Of a stretch of 64,000 nt of DNA, positions 1 to 11,986 are shown piece by piece (position 1 is the stretch's first letter; every line of letters starts with the position of its first letter). A model generated the notes under the pieces. That model had not been told where the DNA came from and searched no databases. It saw nothing but the letters and a program-made list of their open reading frames with translations. Where the stretch lies: the NCBI GenBank assembly GCA_026120185.1, contig JANUWF010001217.1, forward strand, positions 3,022,001-3,086,000. Direction: 5' to 3'. The DNA is from Voacanga thouarsii. Its lineage: Eukaryota > Streptophyta > Magnoliopsida > Gentianales > Apocynaceae. A program made the position numbers and the translations under genes.

Positions 1-1322
1 CAAGTCATCTTTAGAGCAAGTCCATTAGGGTTTGTTAGGAGGTATCTTCAAAATCCCACATTGGCTGTTTATGCTAAAATCAAGGGATTTTTTGCCTATA
101 ATAGAATCTTCCCTCAATGGTTCAAGGCACCCTCAAATCCTCAAGCTTCAATAAACAAGAGGCATCTCAAGTTTCAACAAGAGGATCTTCCCTCAATTTA
201 GGATTTCTTCGAAGATTTGTAGCCACTTTTCATATTTACGAAATATTTTGTATTTTTTCATATTTTTCTTATCTTATTTGCAAACTTAAAATTTGTCGTC
301 TACAATAACTTTGACCAGTGCACAAGAAGTGGGAACCAAAACAAGCAAAAGCCAAATACTACTGCTTTGAGGAATGTGATAACTGTAATTCACTGATCTT
401 TTACATTTGTCTATCCATATTACAATTTATTGGCCAACATTTTCCTCTTTGTACAAATTAGACAAAGTCTTGGACTTCATTATGAAATGAATAATTTACT
501 TCATCAAATTCTATTAATCAAATTGAATATTTAAACTGTTAAATGCATTATAGTATAATTATTGTTACCAAATTTGTAATGTCAGATGCATTCAGTATTC
601 AATTAGTCTCTTCATGGCAATGAAAAGATATAACTCTTTTGAAAATAGGTAAGTTGTCTTGCCAAAGAAGTTTTAAAAATGTTTAAAAAATAATTAGTTT
701 AAATTTTCCGTGACAAACCTTACAATTAGTATAGTATACAGCAAATTAATATATGCACATATTTTTCAAAAATAAATATATCCAATTAAAGTAGAGGGCT
801 ATTAGATTTACATTAGAACTATATGTATTTACTTCTTGACTCGGAATTGAAAAGTTGAATATTCCATAAGTTAATAAGAGATACTAAAGAAAAACCAATT
901 ACAATAATCTAACTACCAGAACAATGTGACTAAAGAATATGACCTTTGAATTTTTATCTATTGAAAAATAAATTAAAGCCTTCTAGAATTTTAGAGTTGA
1001 CACGTTGTTAATTTCTAAAAAAATATCACATTTCAAATGCATTTCACATTTACCCAAGATATTTAACATTTCAAATAGTTTTATTTCAAATGATATTCTG
1101 ATGTTCAACACATTTAACATCAGAACTTCAAAAACACATGGTACATGAAGAACGTTATACTGACATATCAAATGACAAAACCAGAGTACCAAAAAAAAAA
1201 AAAAAAACACACACACACATAAAAGACGATTTCTTATTAATCATCATAAGGAATGAATCCCTTATTCATACCATTGCAATCAAACCTATTTCTTATGAAT
1301 CTTAAACTTTCTACATAGCCAT
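1..1322. other. AT-rich sequence, no gene recognised
   Basis: I see no supported gene here. Short open frames are AT-rich and lack recognisable protein signatures. A poly-A run followed by (AC)n lies at about 1190-1220. The segment is downstream, in minus-strand sense, of the broken gene at 1323-1937 and may contain more of its decayed 3' part. Confidence 0.5.
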
Positions 1323-1937
1323 TCAACTCTTACGGCTACCATAACTCCTACGCATCACATCAATCACCTCTGCTGATACGCCAGTAATTCAGTTAATAAA
1401 AATCTTTTCCTCGTCATAATAGAGCCAAAAGATTCTCCCACCACTTCCTGCCATTTTAAAACTATATTTCCCACTGTATCCTTCAAATAATTGTTGATGA
1501 AGACCTATTTGTCTTTATGACTCTAAAATCATTACAACACCAGGCATATAAAAATTCACAAATGACTCCAATTTCCTTTCAACATCACCAGTAGCAAAAA
1601 AGCACCCATCCGTGACAAGAATGGTCAAAGGCAACTCATTATCTCAATTCTCACAGACAAAACTATGAGACTTAATCCAAGAATTAGCACATAAATGAGC
1701 ATCTGCGTTAATACCAATATATCCTGGTATCACAAATTCAAGGTATTCTCCATTATACACATTAGATGTCTACAATATTAGCCAAATCCTATCAGAACGT
1801 CTATCCGGTATTACAAGATTGACGTTATCACCTTGAAGATCAGGATATGTAAAAATTTTACTCTCATAAATCAAAGGATGAATATCTGGCTTTCCAAACA
1901 ATACATATCTCAATGGTGGAGAATAATAAGATTCCAT
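1323..1937 (-). pseudogene. Broken minus-strand coding sequence of unknown family
   Basis: One minus-strand frame reads through about 205 codons from an ATG at 1937 (an earlier in-frame ATG lies at 1973). It is interrupted by only a few single stop codons: TAG, TGA and TAA internally, a further TGA, and the closing TGA at 1323-1325. Between the stops the text is protein-like rather than low-complexity, for example YVLFGKPDIHPLIYES, LPLTILVTDGCFFATGDVE and RIFWLYYDEEK. No frameshift is needed, so the stops look like point mutations in a once-open gene. I do not recognise the family and assign no function. The Copia element at 2049 lies about 75 bp upstream of the 1973 ATG, so that insertion may have separated it from its promoter or an upstream exon. 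It could instead be a captured or endogenised foreign gene; the sequence does not decide. Confidence 0.5.
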
Positions 1938-2048
1938 GGTACAGCAAGAGAAAGCAAACAACGGAGTAAACAATGCTATCCATATGTCCCAATAAACAAA
2001 TATTTATAGCTATGATATTGGAAAGAAATCAAAAGGACCTGACCGTAG

Positions 2049-4245
2049 TGTTGGAATATATACCCTCTAGACTAGTTTATCTAATGTAATTATCAATTTT
2101 ATTAATAAAAAAATTTATTCTCAAAATTTGTTTGTGAATTTACATTTTATTTATGCACAATTTTTGTTTAGAAAGGACCCATTATGTTTAAGTAAGTGAT
2201 CCATGTGAATGGTGGTCTTTCATAGTAAGGTATGGATCACGGGTCACTTAACACATAAATGTTTGTTCTTAACCAATTGATGAGAATGGGAATCTCATCA
2301 TGTATAGGTTATTATGTTATGAATTCTAAATGCAAAATAGCTTATCTTTAACCGGTGAGTAGTCCACTCACATCATAACATGAGCGTATTTTGAATACGT
2401 AGCACATGACCTGTAATTTCTAAAAGCACTATTTAAAAGAACCCAGACTATTATTGCTACAACGTAAACTAATACTCTACCGCTTGAGTATGAGTTGGTA
2501 GTCTGACGAAACTAGAAGTATATACTTTGATGTACTGTAATTGAGGTTCTTTTGTAAAATTAATATACTTGTATGTTGGGTATATGTGACTAGTTAGTTA
2601 AGACTGATTTGTACAAAATAGCTTCTACGCTATATCGCCCCTTATGACTGTTCAAATGATCTAATTATCTAGGGCCTTGGGGAACATGACTTGGATGTTT
2701 ACTTTAGGCTAGCTCATTTGGAAAGTGAAAACATTCCAGGAGTCGTGGATCATTGGACTAAAGGTTTAAGGATGATAGATGTCTATTATAGAGGTGTTAG
2801 TACACTATTCCTCTCTAATTGCACGGCGATGCGTAGAAGGGTATTTTAGTCATTTCACCTGTAGGTCGAAGACTTTGCTAACGCAGTATTGTCTTTAGGG
2901 TCAATATTTTCTTATGGTGATATTAGAAAATATTTAAAATGCAAAATATATCTATTTGTATAGTAAGGGTATTTTGGTCATTTTAGTAGCCAAGACGATG
3001 TATCTTTTGGTCCCTGAAATGGCCCTTAAGTCATGAAAGATTTGGGTTAAGGAATTGGTCTTGATTATTATGAATTTTATTTTATTAGTCTAATTTATTA
3101 TTGGACTAAAATAAAACAAAAGGTCTGAAAAAGAGTATTTATTTTATCTAGTTTAATTGGTTAATTAATTATTCAACTCACTAAATAATTGAAAGGGCTC
3201 ATAAGACAGGCCTATGAGGAACTGGACTTCCTGAAGGAATAAGTCAATGGCCCTACTATGAATAAAGCATGGGCTAAGGCTGCTACAAAAGCAAGTGGAC
3301 CTTAGTCTCATTCTCAAAGAAGGAGAATACTCAACAAATAGAAAGACGAGTAGAATGGACTGCTTACACAAGCAAGAGCTAGATAAAGGGGATGAAAAGA
3401 AAGATTGAAAGAAGGATACAAAGGATGTTTCCTCGGGCAATTTTTCTGAGCCCTTGAATCTTTCTTTTCTCCGGCTACGGCTATTATTCAGAGCCCAAGG
3501 CCCAAATTGAATAATTAAAAAATTAATCTGGATATAAACTAGATAAAAAGTATGAAATTTTATTTTGGTCTATTTGGGCTTGTTAATCATTTATTGGGTT
3601 GTTTAATAAAGCTCAGAAAATAAATAATTGAGATTTATTATTTATGAGTGTTCAAGTCCAAAAATAAATAATTTTATCTGGCCCAATGAATAAGACCAAG
3701 GGGGAAAATAAAATTAAAAAATATTAAACTAATTAATTAATTAATTAAAATAAAAAATAAAAAATAAAAACAATACGGGATGGAACCCGTGTTGTTTCGC
3801 ATGTAGGATAATAGAAAATATGGATGCTTTCTATTTGCACGCAAATGGCTTCTCTTTCGGGGATGGATTCAAATGAATGCAAAATAAATTGAATTGAAGC
3901 TAGAGTTTTGCAGTTCTGGGAGTTCGTCATTCACAGAAGCAAAGTAAAGGAAAAACAGGCTCCATTGTTCATTTTCATTCATAGAAAACAAACCCATTAG
4001 CCTTCAAGTATCAAAACCCAACCTTTAAGCCTTCACCGACTGTGCTACGAGTACCATTTCGGAAGATCAAAGGTTTCGCGTGAATGAGACGCAATAGACG
4101 TTTATAAGGACATGATCCAATAGCCTCAAGTATCCTTGTACAGACATCTACACCAGTGTGAAAAGGGTCATTCAATCACAAAGGTAAATTTTTCGTTTTC
4201 TTATCATGCTTTCGTTCTGATGATGTTTGCCATTTTAAGCCTTCA
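2049..4245 (+). repeat. 5' LTR of Copia element A
   Basis: Starts TGTTGGAATATATACCCTC and ends AAGCCTTCA directly before the primer-binding site. It aligns along its length with 11987-13853 and, for about its first 1.2 kb, with the solo LTR at 6775-8799. It is about 330 bp longer than the 3' LTR, mainly because of an insertion at 3176-3490. Confidence 0.9.
3176..3490. mobile_element. 307-bp insertion in the 5' LTR with 8-bp target duplication
   Basis: The 3' LTR and the solo LTR run through this point without the segment. In the 5' LTR the 8-mer ATTATTCA occurs at 3168-3175 and again at 3483-3490, bracketing 307 extra bases. An 8-bp duplication is typical of hAT elements, but the insert ends (ACTCACTAAA and GCTACGGCT) show no convincing terminal inverted repeat and no TG/CA ends. 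It is a real insertion of unidentified class. Confidence 0.7.
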
Positions 4246-4246
4246 A

Positions 4247-4259
4247 TGATATCATAGCC
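4247..4259 (+). other. Primer-binding site of Copia element A
   Basis: TGATATCATAGCC directly after the LTR end resembles the usual plant initiator-Met tRNA site (TGGTATCAGAGC) with a few substitutions. It fixes the 5' LTR boundary at 4245. Confidence 0.75.
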
Positions 4260-5898
4260 ATGGTTTGGCAAATGTAGGAAGCATGCTATGCTTAACTAAA
4301 ACAAGAAAATATTTATTTTAGATGAAATATGTGATCCTTCGTGTTTACTAGTATGGGTAGTTTCACTGTAAGCTTCACGAGTGGAAGTATAGGAACAGTA
4401 AATTTTGACTACTTTCATAGATATTGTGTAAATCCAATATTTTTTAAGGGTATAGGCGGTTGTTTGGATGAATTTTGATTGAAAATGGAGGAGAAAATCG
4501 CATCTAAAAAGCTTTCGAATCGCAGAAAATAATCTAGAGAAAAAGCTACTGTAGCAATCGAGCTAGTCAAGCTGAGTCGCGAGCCCCTCAAATTCAATTT
4601 GCATCCTGCAAATTGAAGTTGCGGTCAACAATTTTAACCACGGCTGGGGCAGGACATGGGCACCTGCCCAAATCCAGCCCATGGGTTTTCCCATGGGCCA
4701 TGATCCAGTGTGGCGGGTGCACTGGACCCGACTCGAATTAAAAAAAATGGTTTTTAGTCCCATACCAGGCGAAGTTATTTTTATTACAATAGTTAATATT
4801 CTTTGAATATTTTGCATGAAAAATAATAGTAAAGGAAATTTTAGGATTAAACAAGATCATTAATTAATTAATATGTTTGGTTCTATTATTTGGACACTTA
4901 TGTTAAAATAATAGAAAGGCATGAAAACATTTATAATTTTCTAGAATGCTTATTTCTTTTTGTACCCTATGTGCACGTTTTCTCAAAGACCAAAATCTTA
5001 GGGAATTTTTGACAAAGAAAAATATTTTTCTTAAATCAAAAGGTTAATTTTAATTCAAACAAAAATTAATTCTTGGATATTTTCTCAAAAGATTTTATCC
5101 TTGACATAGAAAATATATTAGATTTAGATATTTTTGTGAATTAAAAAAGAAAACCATTTTGATTGAATTTTAACAAGAAAAATTATTTTTGTCAAATTAA
5201 ACTTGAGGTCAAAATCTATCAAAAGTCTTGTTAGAATTTTTTTGAAATTATTAAGTTTATTAACTTAAATAAAATTAATCCATGAAAAAAATTTTCAAAT
5301 GGTATAAACCTTGACATAGAAATTTTTATAAATATAGATATTTTATTTTGAGTTAAAAGAAAACTTAATTAAAATTTTCAAAAGACATTTTTCAAGAAAA
5401 ACCCTTATTTTAAAATATTAAGTAGGAGAGGGGTTCTAATGGCCTCACGGCTTCCATCACGATCTTCATTAGAGATCGTCGGTCCCCTTGCGTCACCCTG
5501 TGAGTGAACCCATATAGGATGGGGATACCACAAGGATCTAGAACTAATGGATAGATGTAATTAATAACCCGAGACATGTGCTATGATCGGCCAGCCCACA
5601 TTGGAGGTTATAGTGCAAGGAATGTCCATAGGAAATAAGAAGAAACGGTCATCCCATGATGGAGTTATCTTCTGGATCATTATCTAAAAGGAAAATTAAT
5701 TTATGGTTGTTAATACACTTAGCTTAGAAAATTGTTAATCTTCCCAAGGAGTTATGTTAATTTTTCTAAGAGCCAAATTAATCACGTTAACAATAATAGT
5801 GATAGGGTTAACTATTATCGGATTTAATATGAAGATAAAGTCATAAATTATTTTGTTTTTCACAAACTGAATTTTCTTTTATTTTCAATTTTTCAGAA
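4260..5898 (+). other. Long untranslated leader of Copia element A
   Basis: About 1.6 kb between the primer-binding site and the gag start without a supported ORF. It is AT-rich except for a GC-rich island at about 4620-4735 that contains a perfect hairpin. A stretch near 5425-5690 is closer to average composition but shows no protein signature. Confidence 0.6.
4677..4698. repeat. Perfect hairpin in the Copia A leader
   Basis: GCCCATGGG, a TTTT loop, then CCCATGGGC form a 9-bp perfect stem. A second, shorter inverted pair (TGGGCA / TGCCCA) lies just upstream. Both are in the GC-rich island of the leader. It may belong to a small separate insertion or to an RNA structure of the element. Confidence 0.7.
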
Positions 5899-6774
5899 AT
5901 GGTTGGTGGAGGTTCTTTCAATCCTTTAGCCGTTATTCTCTGTAAGAATAAGCTAACGGGTCCAAATTATGTAGACTAAAAAAGAAACTTAGACATAATA
6001 CTCACTACTGAGGAGTATAAGTATGTCCTCTTTGAAACATGCCTTGTTATTGGAGAAGGGTTCCACCACGGAGGAGTGTAAGGCTGAAAAAGCATAGAAG
6101 AAGGCCAACGAAATTGTTCAATGCTACATATTGGCCTCCATGTCTAATGTGCTCTAGTCAAAACACGAGCACATAGCCACTACATATGACATTAATCAAT
6201 CATTAGTTATAATGCTCACCGATAAGAGCCGACCCGCAAGGCAAGAAGCTTTTGGGACGATCATAAACACTAAGATGGCTGAGGGAGCATCAGTTAGAGA
6301 GCATATGCTCAAAATGATTGCTGCTTTCGAGGAAGTGAAAGTCTTAGGGGTTGTTATTGATCCCACTAAGTGGACATGGTTCTCGAATCTCTGTCGGGCT
6401 CATTTACTCAGTTCAAGTTGAACTACAACATGAACAAATTAAACATGACTTTAACTGAGTTAATAAAAGAGCTCCAGGTGGTAGAGAAGGTTATGAAGCC
6501 ACAGCCTAAGGCTTATAATTGCTAAGACATTTTCTTTTAGAACTGGGCCCAAGCCCAAGAAGTTTAAGAAGAAGAAGCGACATGCACAAGCCCAGCCCAA
6601 CAAGCTCAAAGGCAAATGCTTCAAATACAGCAAAAGGGACACTGGAAAAAGAAGTGTTCAGAAATTCAGGCCAAGAAAAGCCCTACAGGTATTATTCTCT
6701 ATCTAGAGTCCATTTCAATGATTGGATCAACTTCCACTTGGATTGCTGATTCTAGCGCCACTGCTCATATCTAT
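5899..6774 (+). pseudogene. Copia A gag and start of protease, decayed
   Basis: The frame opens MVGGGSFNPLAVILCKNKLT and continues with the typical Copia gag N-terminus; the conserved Trp codon of the VDW motif is now TAA. The middle has further stops, with an open stretch at 6212-6421 (DKSRPARQEAFGTIINTKMA and onward). The CCHC zinc knuckle near 6620-6660 is damaged: the second Cys is Tyr and a one-base frameshift is needed to reach the HWKKKC part. The segment ends in the protease motif, read here as WIADSSATAHI where DSGAT is expected, and is cut at codon level by the solo LTR starting at 6775. No functional product is expected. Confidence 0.85.
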
Positions 6775-8799
6775 TGTTAGATTGTTTACCCTCTTAGACT
6801 AGGTTTCTAATGTAAAATTGAATATTTTAATAAAAGAATTTATTTTCAAAATTTATTTCTAAATTTACTTTTTGTTTGTGCACAATTTTCGTTTGGAACA
6901 GACCCATTATGTTTAAATAAGTGATCCATGTGAATGGTGATCTTTCACAGTAAGGTATGGATCACGGGTTATTTAACACATAAACATTTGTTCTTAACCT
7001 ATTGATGAGACTGGGAACCTCATCATGTTTAGGTTATTATGTTATAAATTCCAAATGGGGAATGGCTTACCTTTAGCCAGTGAGTAGTCCACTCACTTCA
7101 TGACATAATCGTATTTCGAATACGTAGGACAGGACCTGTAGTAGTGGTTTCTAAAAGTACTATATGATAGAAACCTAAATTACTACCGCTACAACGTGGA
7201 CTAGTACTCTACGACTTGAGTATGAGTTGATGGTCTGGCGAAGCTGGAAGCATATACTTTGATTTGCTATAGTTGAGGTTCTATCGTAGGGCCAATATAC
7301 TTGCATGTTGGGTATGTGTGACTAGTTAGTTAAGACAGACTTGTACAAGATAGTTTCTGCACTATATCGCCCCTTGTGGTTGTCCGAATGGTCTAAAATG
7401 TCCAGGGCCCTAAGAACCATGACTTGGATGTTTGCTTTAGGGTAGCTCCCTTGGAAAGCGGAAACACTCCAGGAAGTCGTGGATCATTGGACTAGAAGCC
7501 TAAGGATGGTAGATGTCATTTAGAGGGGTGTTAGTACACTTCTTCCTCTCTAAATGTACGGCGATGTGTAGAGGGGTATTTTAGTCATTTCACCTGTAGG
7601 TCGGAGACTTTGCTAATGCAGCATTGTCCTTGGGGTCAATATTTCCTTATGGTGATATTAGGAAATATTTAAAATGTAAAATACAACTATTTATATAGCA
7701 GGGGTATTTTGGTCATTTTAGCAGCCAATGCGATGTGTCTTTTTGGTCCTCGGAATAGCCCGTAAGTCCTAACTAATTTTGGGTTGAGGAATTGGTCTCA
7801 GTTCAAGAGGATTTTATTTTATTTTATTTTATTCAGGAAGTCTAATTTATTATTGGACTGAAATAAAATAAATTAATTAATTAAAATAGGAGTTGAGAGA
7901 AATTAATTATCTAGTTTAATTGGTTAATTAATTATTCAGGGCCTAGGTCCAGTATGAATAATTAAGAAATTAACCTAGGCTTAAACTAGGGAAAATAATT
8001 AGTATTTAATTATTTATTGGGTTATTTATATAGGCCCAAGAAAGAAATAATTAAAGATTAATTATTATGGTTCATTTGGGCTCATTAATTATTTATTGGG
8101 TTGTTTATATAAGCCCAGGAAATAAATAATTAATGTTTATTATTTTGGGCATTTTGGGTCCAAGAGAAATAATCAATATTATTTTGGCCGGCCCAATAGC
8201 TGGACCTTAGGGTTTTTTCCATATACGGTTAAGAGGAGTTTAGGGTTAGGCCAAACTGATTCTCATGATAACATCCGGATGTTTTGAAATTTCGGGGATA
8301 TGTTTATCAGATAATGAGAAACCCATTTTTAGCTAACCGATAAAACTAGTGTCTGGTAGATGAAAACCCTAATCCTCCTAAGCCTAAGAAGCCTCACGTA
8401 GCTTCTCTCTCCTCTCTCTCACGCCACCCTCTTCTGTTGTTTTTCCTTGTTTCTTTGCTAACCAATAGCAAGTGCACCAAGGAGAATTGAGACCATTCCT
8501 CTTCACCATTGTGTTCACCGACTAGAGGTTAGGCAGAGGAATATTTCGAGAGCTGAAAAGCTTGGCGTTGATGCAAACAAGGCAAAGTAGAAGGCTAGCG
8601 GGTGTTCAACCGGAAACTTCTTCAAGTGGGCAAAGCGAGGCAATTCCAATCGTTCAATCCGCTCATACTCAGCCTAGAAGGGTTAAGGAGCGCAAAGGTA
8701 TGATCTTCACGCTTCTGTATGGCCTTTAAGGCTTGGTTTTATTTTTCTCTATTTTTTTTTTCTGTAACCAGTGCATGCTCCCCTGTTTCGTCTCCCTCA
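6775..8799 (+). mobile_element. Nested solo LTR inside Copia element A
   Basis: Begins TGTTAGATTGTTTACCCTC and ends CTCCCTCA; the first 1.2 kb aligns with the LTRs of element A, so it is a diverged relative. No internal coding region accompanies it. The flanking 5-mers are TCTAT (6770-6774) and TCTGT (8800-8804), a target duplication with one mismatch. Host text resumes exactly in register: protease residues ATAHI before it continue as CNSLQGYRKIKK after it. The 3' part (about 8200-8799) is unlike the element A LTR and includes a CTCTCTCC tract. LTR-LTR recombination of a once full element explains its solo state. Confidence 0.9.
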
Positions 8800-11700
8800 T
8801 CTGTAACTCTTTGCAGGGGTATAGGAAGATAAAAAAAACTCTAGAAGGGCGAGCATAGACTATGAGTAGGAAATGGAGTACGAGTATGGGCCCTTGCAAT
8901 GGGAAAGTTGGATCTTGTTTTTTATTGTAATAAAGTGGTTGTATTAAAGGATATTTTATATGTATCTAGTTTTAGATAGAATTTGATTTCAGTTGCAAAG
9001 TTAATAAATCATGGATATTCTGTTTCTTTCCATTCTGGTATTACTATCAGTAAAAATGGAGAAGTTTTATGTACATGGCACATGTATGAAAACTTATTCT
9101 TTTTAAATCCTACAAACAATCAAGTAAATAACTCCCAATCTAAACCTTTAAGTAAAAAGAGAAAGACTTATGTCAATGACTCATATTTTTGGCATCTAAG
9201 GTTGGGCCATATTAACTCAATCAAGATTCAAAGGTTAATCCATAATGAGCCATTGGGCTCATTAAGATTGGAAAGTTGGCCTCTACAAACAATCAAATAA
9301 ATAACTCTCAATCTAAACCTTTAAGTAAAAAGAGAAAGACTTATGTCAATGACTCATATTTTTGGCGTCTAAGGTTGGGCTATATTAACTCAATCAAGAT
9401 TCAAAGGTTAATCCATAATGAGCCATTGGGCTCATTAAGATTGGAAAGTTGGCCTCAGTGTAAATCCTGCCTTACAGAAAAAATGACCAAAAGGTCGTTC
9501 ACCCAAAAGGCTGATAAAGTTAAAGAGATGTTGGGTTTTATTCATACTGATGTGTGTGGTCCTTTGTCTACTCAAGCTAGAGGGGGTTTTGAGTACTTCA
9601 TCACTTTCACGGATGATTATATAAGGTTTGGTTATATTTACCTGATGAAGCGCAAGTCTGACTCTTTTGACAAGTTCAAAGAGTTTAAGACTGAAGTGGA
9701 GCATCGAACAAGTAAACTGATCAAAACCTTACAATTGGATCGTGGTGGAGAGTACCTCCTCAGTGAGTTTAAGGATTATATGGTACATCATGGAATAATA
9801 TCCCAACTCTTTGCACCGCGTACACCCCAGCGAATAGAGTAGCTGAGAGAATGAACAGGACATTAATGGAAATGGTCCAAAATATGATGTCTCATGCTAC
9901 TCTTCCTATCTCTTTTGAGGAAATGTCTTAAAAACAGCAACATACATTCTAAACTTGGTGCCTTCCAAGTCAGTACCAAGGACACCCTATGAGATGTGGA
10001 CTGGGTGCAAGCCAAGTTTAAATTATCTCAGAATATGGGACTGTCCAACTTATGTTCTAATCAAGGGAGACAAGCTAGAACCAATATCAGAATTATGTTA
10101 CTTTGTTGGGTATCCAAAAGGGACAAAAGGAGATTACTTTTATCATCCCAAGGAGTAAAATGTGCTAGTAAGTACTAATAATAGGTACTTGGAGAATGAT
10201 CAAAGTACTTTAACTAAAGGTTCAACAAGTTTGGAACTCGAGGAGAAGTTATCTTTGGTTAACTTCATCAAACTCGATTATGGAACAAGAAGAGGCACAG
10301 CCTCAAGAACCTGTACAATTAGAGCTTCGTCGTAGTGGGAGGATATCTACAGTTCCAGAAAGATGGACAGGAGAGGCTTTCAAGCTGGTCTCTGACCATT
10401 AGGAACAAGATTCCACTAGATATGAAGAAGCTATTGTTGATGCTAATGCAGATCTATGGCATAAAGCAATGAAAGCGAATATTGAGTTTATGTACTTCAA
10501 TCAGGTTTGGGATCCTGTAGCTTCACCTGAAAGGATGAAACCCATTGGGTGTAAGTGGCTATACAAGAAGAAAAGGGGAGCGATTGAGAAGGTGGAAACC
10601 TTCAAAGTTAGGCTTGTGGCGAAAGGGTATACTCAGAAAGAGAGAATCGATTATGATGAAACATTTTCCCCGGTAGCCATGCTTAAGTCTATTCGTATCC
10701 TCCTTGCCATTACATATCATTATGACTATGAGATATGACAAATGGATGTCGGCCATCTTAATGAAGACATCTATATGTCCTAACCGGAAGGTTTTATTGC
10801 TAAAGGTCAGGAACATATGGTCTGCAAGTTTAAGAAGTCCATTTATGAACTTAAACAGACATCTAGAACATGGAACATTCGTTTTGACGAGACTGTAAAG
10901 TCTTACAGTTTCATTCAAAACGAGGATGAACTATGTGTGCACAGGAAATTGGAAGGCATAAATGCAGTTTTTCTTATCCCATATGTAGATGACATTCTAC
11001 TCATTATGAATGATGTAGGAATATTATCATCTACTAAGATTTGGCTGTCTAATCAATTTAGTATGAAGGACTTGGGAGAAGCCAGTTATATTCTCAGGAT
11101 TAAGCTTCTTAGAAATAGGAAGTAGAGAATGTTAGGATTATTCAAAACGACATTCATTGACAAGATGCTGGCCAAGTTTGGCATGGACTCATGCAAGGGA
11201 GCTCTAATCGCTTGCAGACATGGGTTGCCTTTTTGTTCTAAGGATTGTCTTAAGTCTCAAGAGAAAAAAGAAAGGATGAGTAGGATTCCCTACGTTTCGG
11301 CTGTAAGAAGTCTCATGTACGCCATATTGTGCACTAAGCAAGATATCTGCTTTGCCGTAAGCTTGGTTAGTAGATATCAGTCAAATCCTAAGGAGATTCA
11401 TTGGCAAGTTGTAAAACATATTTTTAAGTACCTTAATGGTACGAAAGATTATATGTTAGTTTACAGAGCTGACGACTTAGTTCCAACTGGATACACATAC
11501 TTAAATTTTCAGGCAGATAAGGATGAGATAAAATCCACTAGTGGATATGTCTTCACCTTATCTGGAGAAGCTGTTTCATGGAGGAGTATCAAGTAATCTT
11601 GTATTGCTGACTCAACCATGGAAGTTAAGTATGTGGTAGCTTTGGAAGCATCTAAGGAAGTAGGCTGGCTCTGAAAGTTCCTTTTAGAACTTGGAGTTGT

Positions 11701-11964
11701 GCCACACATAGACAGACCGATTGTGGTGTACTGTGACAACTCTGGAATAATCTCACAATTCAAAAACCCAAGAACCACAAGAAAGGGAAGCACATCTAGA
11801 GAAAGTATCACCTGATCCGGGATTTCATTTAGAGACGAAAAATCATGGTGGAACAAATGGTTTCAGAGAATAACTTAGCAGATCCCTTCACCAAGTCTTT
11901 GGCTGAAAGAGTCTTCAAAAGACACTTAAATGCTATAGGGGTGGGCATCCACGGACTTTCTTAG
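8800..11964 (+). pseudogene. Copia A pol: protease remainder, integrase, reverse transcriptase, RNase H
   Basis: After the solo LTR the protease C-terminal half continues, then VSSFR, a TAG, and NLISVAKLINHGYSV. GAG-pre-integrase appears twice because of a tandem duplication. Integrase core residues are visible at about 9540-9840: HTDVCGP, FTDDY and LDRGGEY. A stop interrupts at about 9840 and others at about 9930 and 10156. Reverse transcriptase follows (CKWLYKKKRG, VRLVAKGYTQ, DETFSPVA) with the catalytic YVDD at 10982-10993. RNase H has VSRYQSNP, STSGYVFTLSGEAVSWRS, CDNSG and NNLADPFTKS, ending at TAG 11962-11964. At least eight stops or shifts make it non-coding now. Confidence 0.93.
9111..9456 (+). 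repeat. 173-bp tandem duplication in Copia A GAG-pre-integrase
   Basis: Unit 1 (9111-9283) and unit 2 (9284-9456) both start TACAAACAATCAA and end GTTGGCCTC and differ at only a few bases. The unit is 173 bp, not a multiple of three, so the duplication shifts the frame. Unit 1 keeps the zinc-binding histidines (WHLRLGHINS); unit 2 has both changed (WRLRLGYINS). Confidence 0.95.
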
Positions 11965-11975
11965 TCTTAGAGTGC

Positions 11976-11985
11976 AAGTGGGAGA
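11976..11985 (+). other. Polypurine tract of Copia element A
   Basis: AAGTGGGAGA immediately before the 3' LTR (after GAGTGC) is the usual Copia second-strand primer and fixes the LTR start at 11987. Confidence 0.8.
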
Positions 11986-11986
11986 T

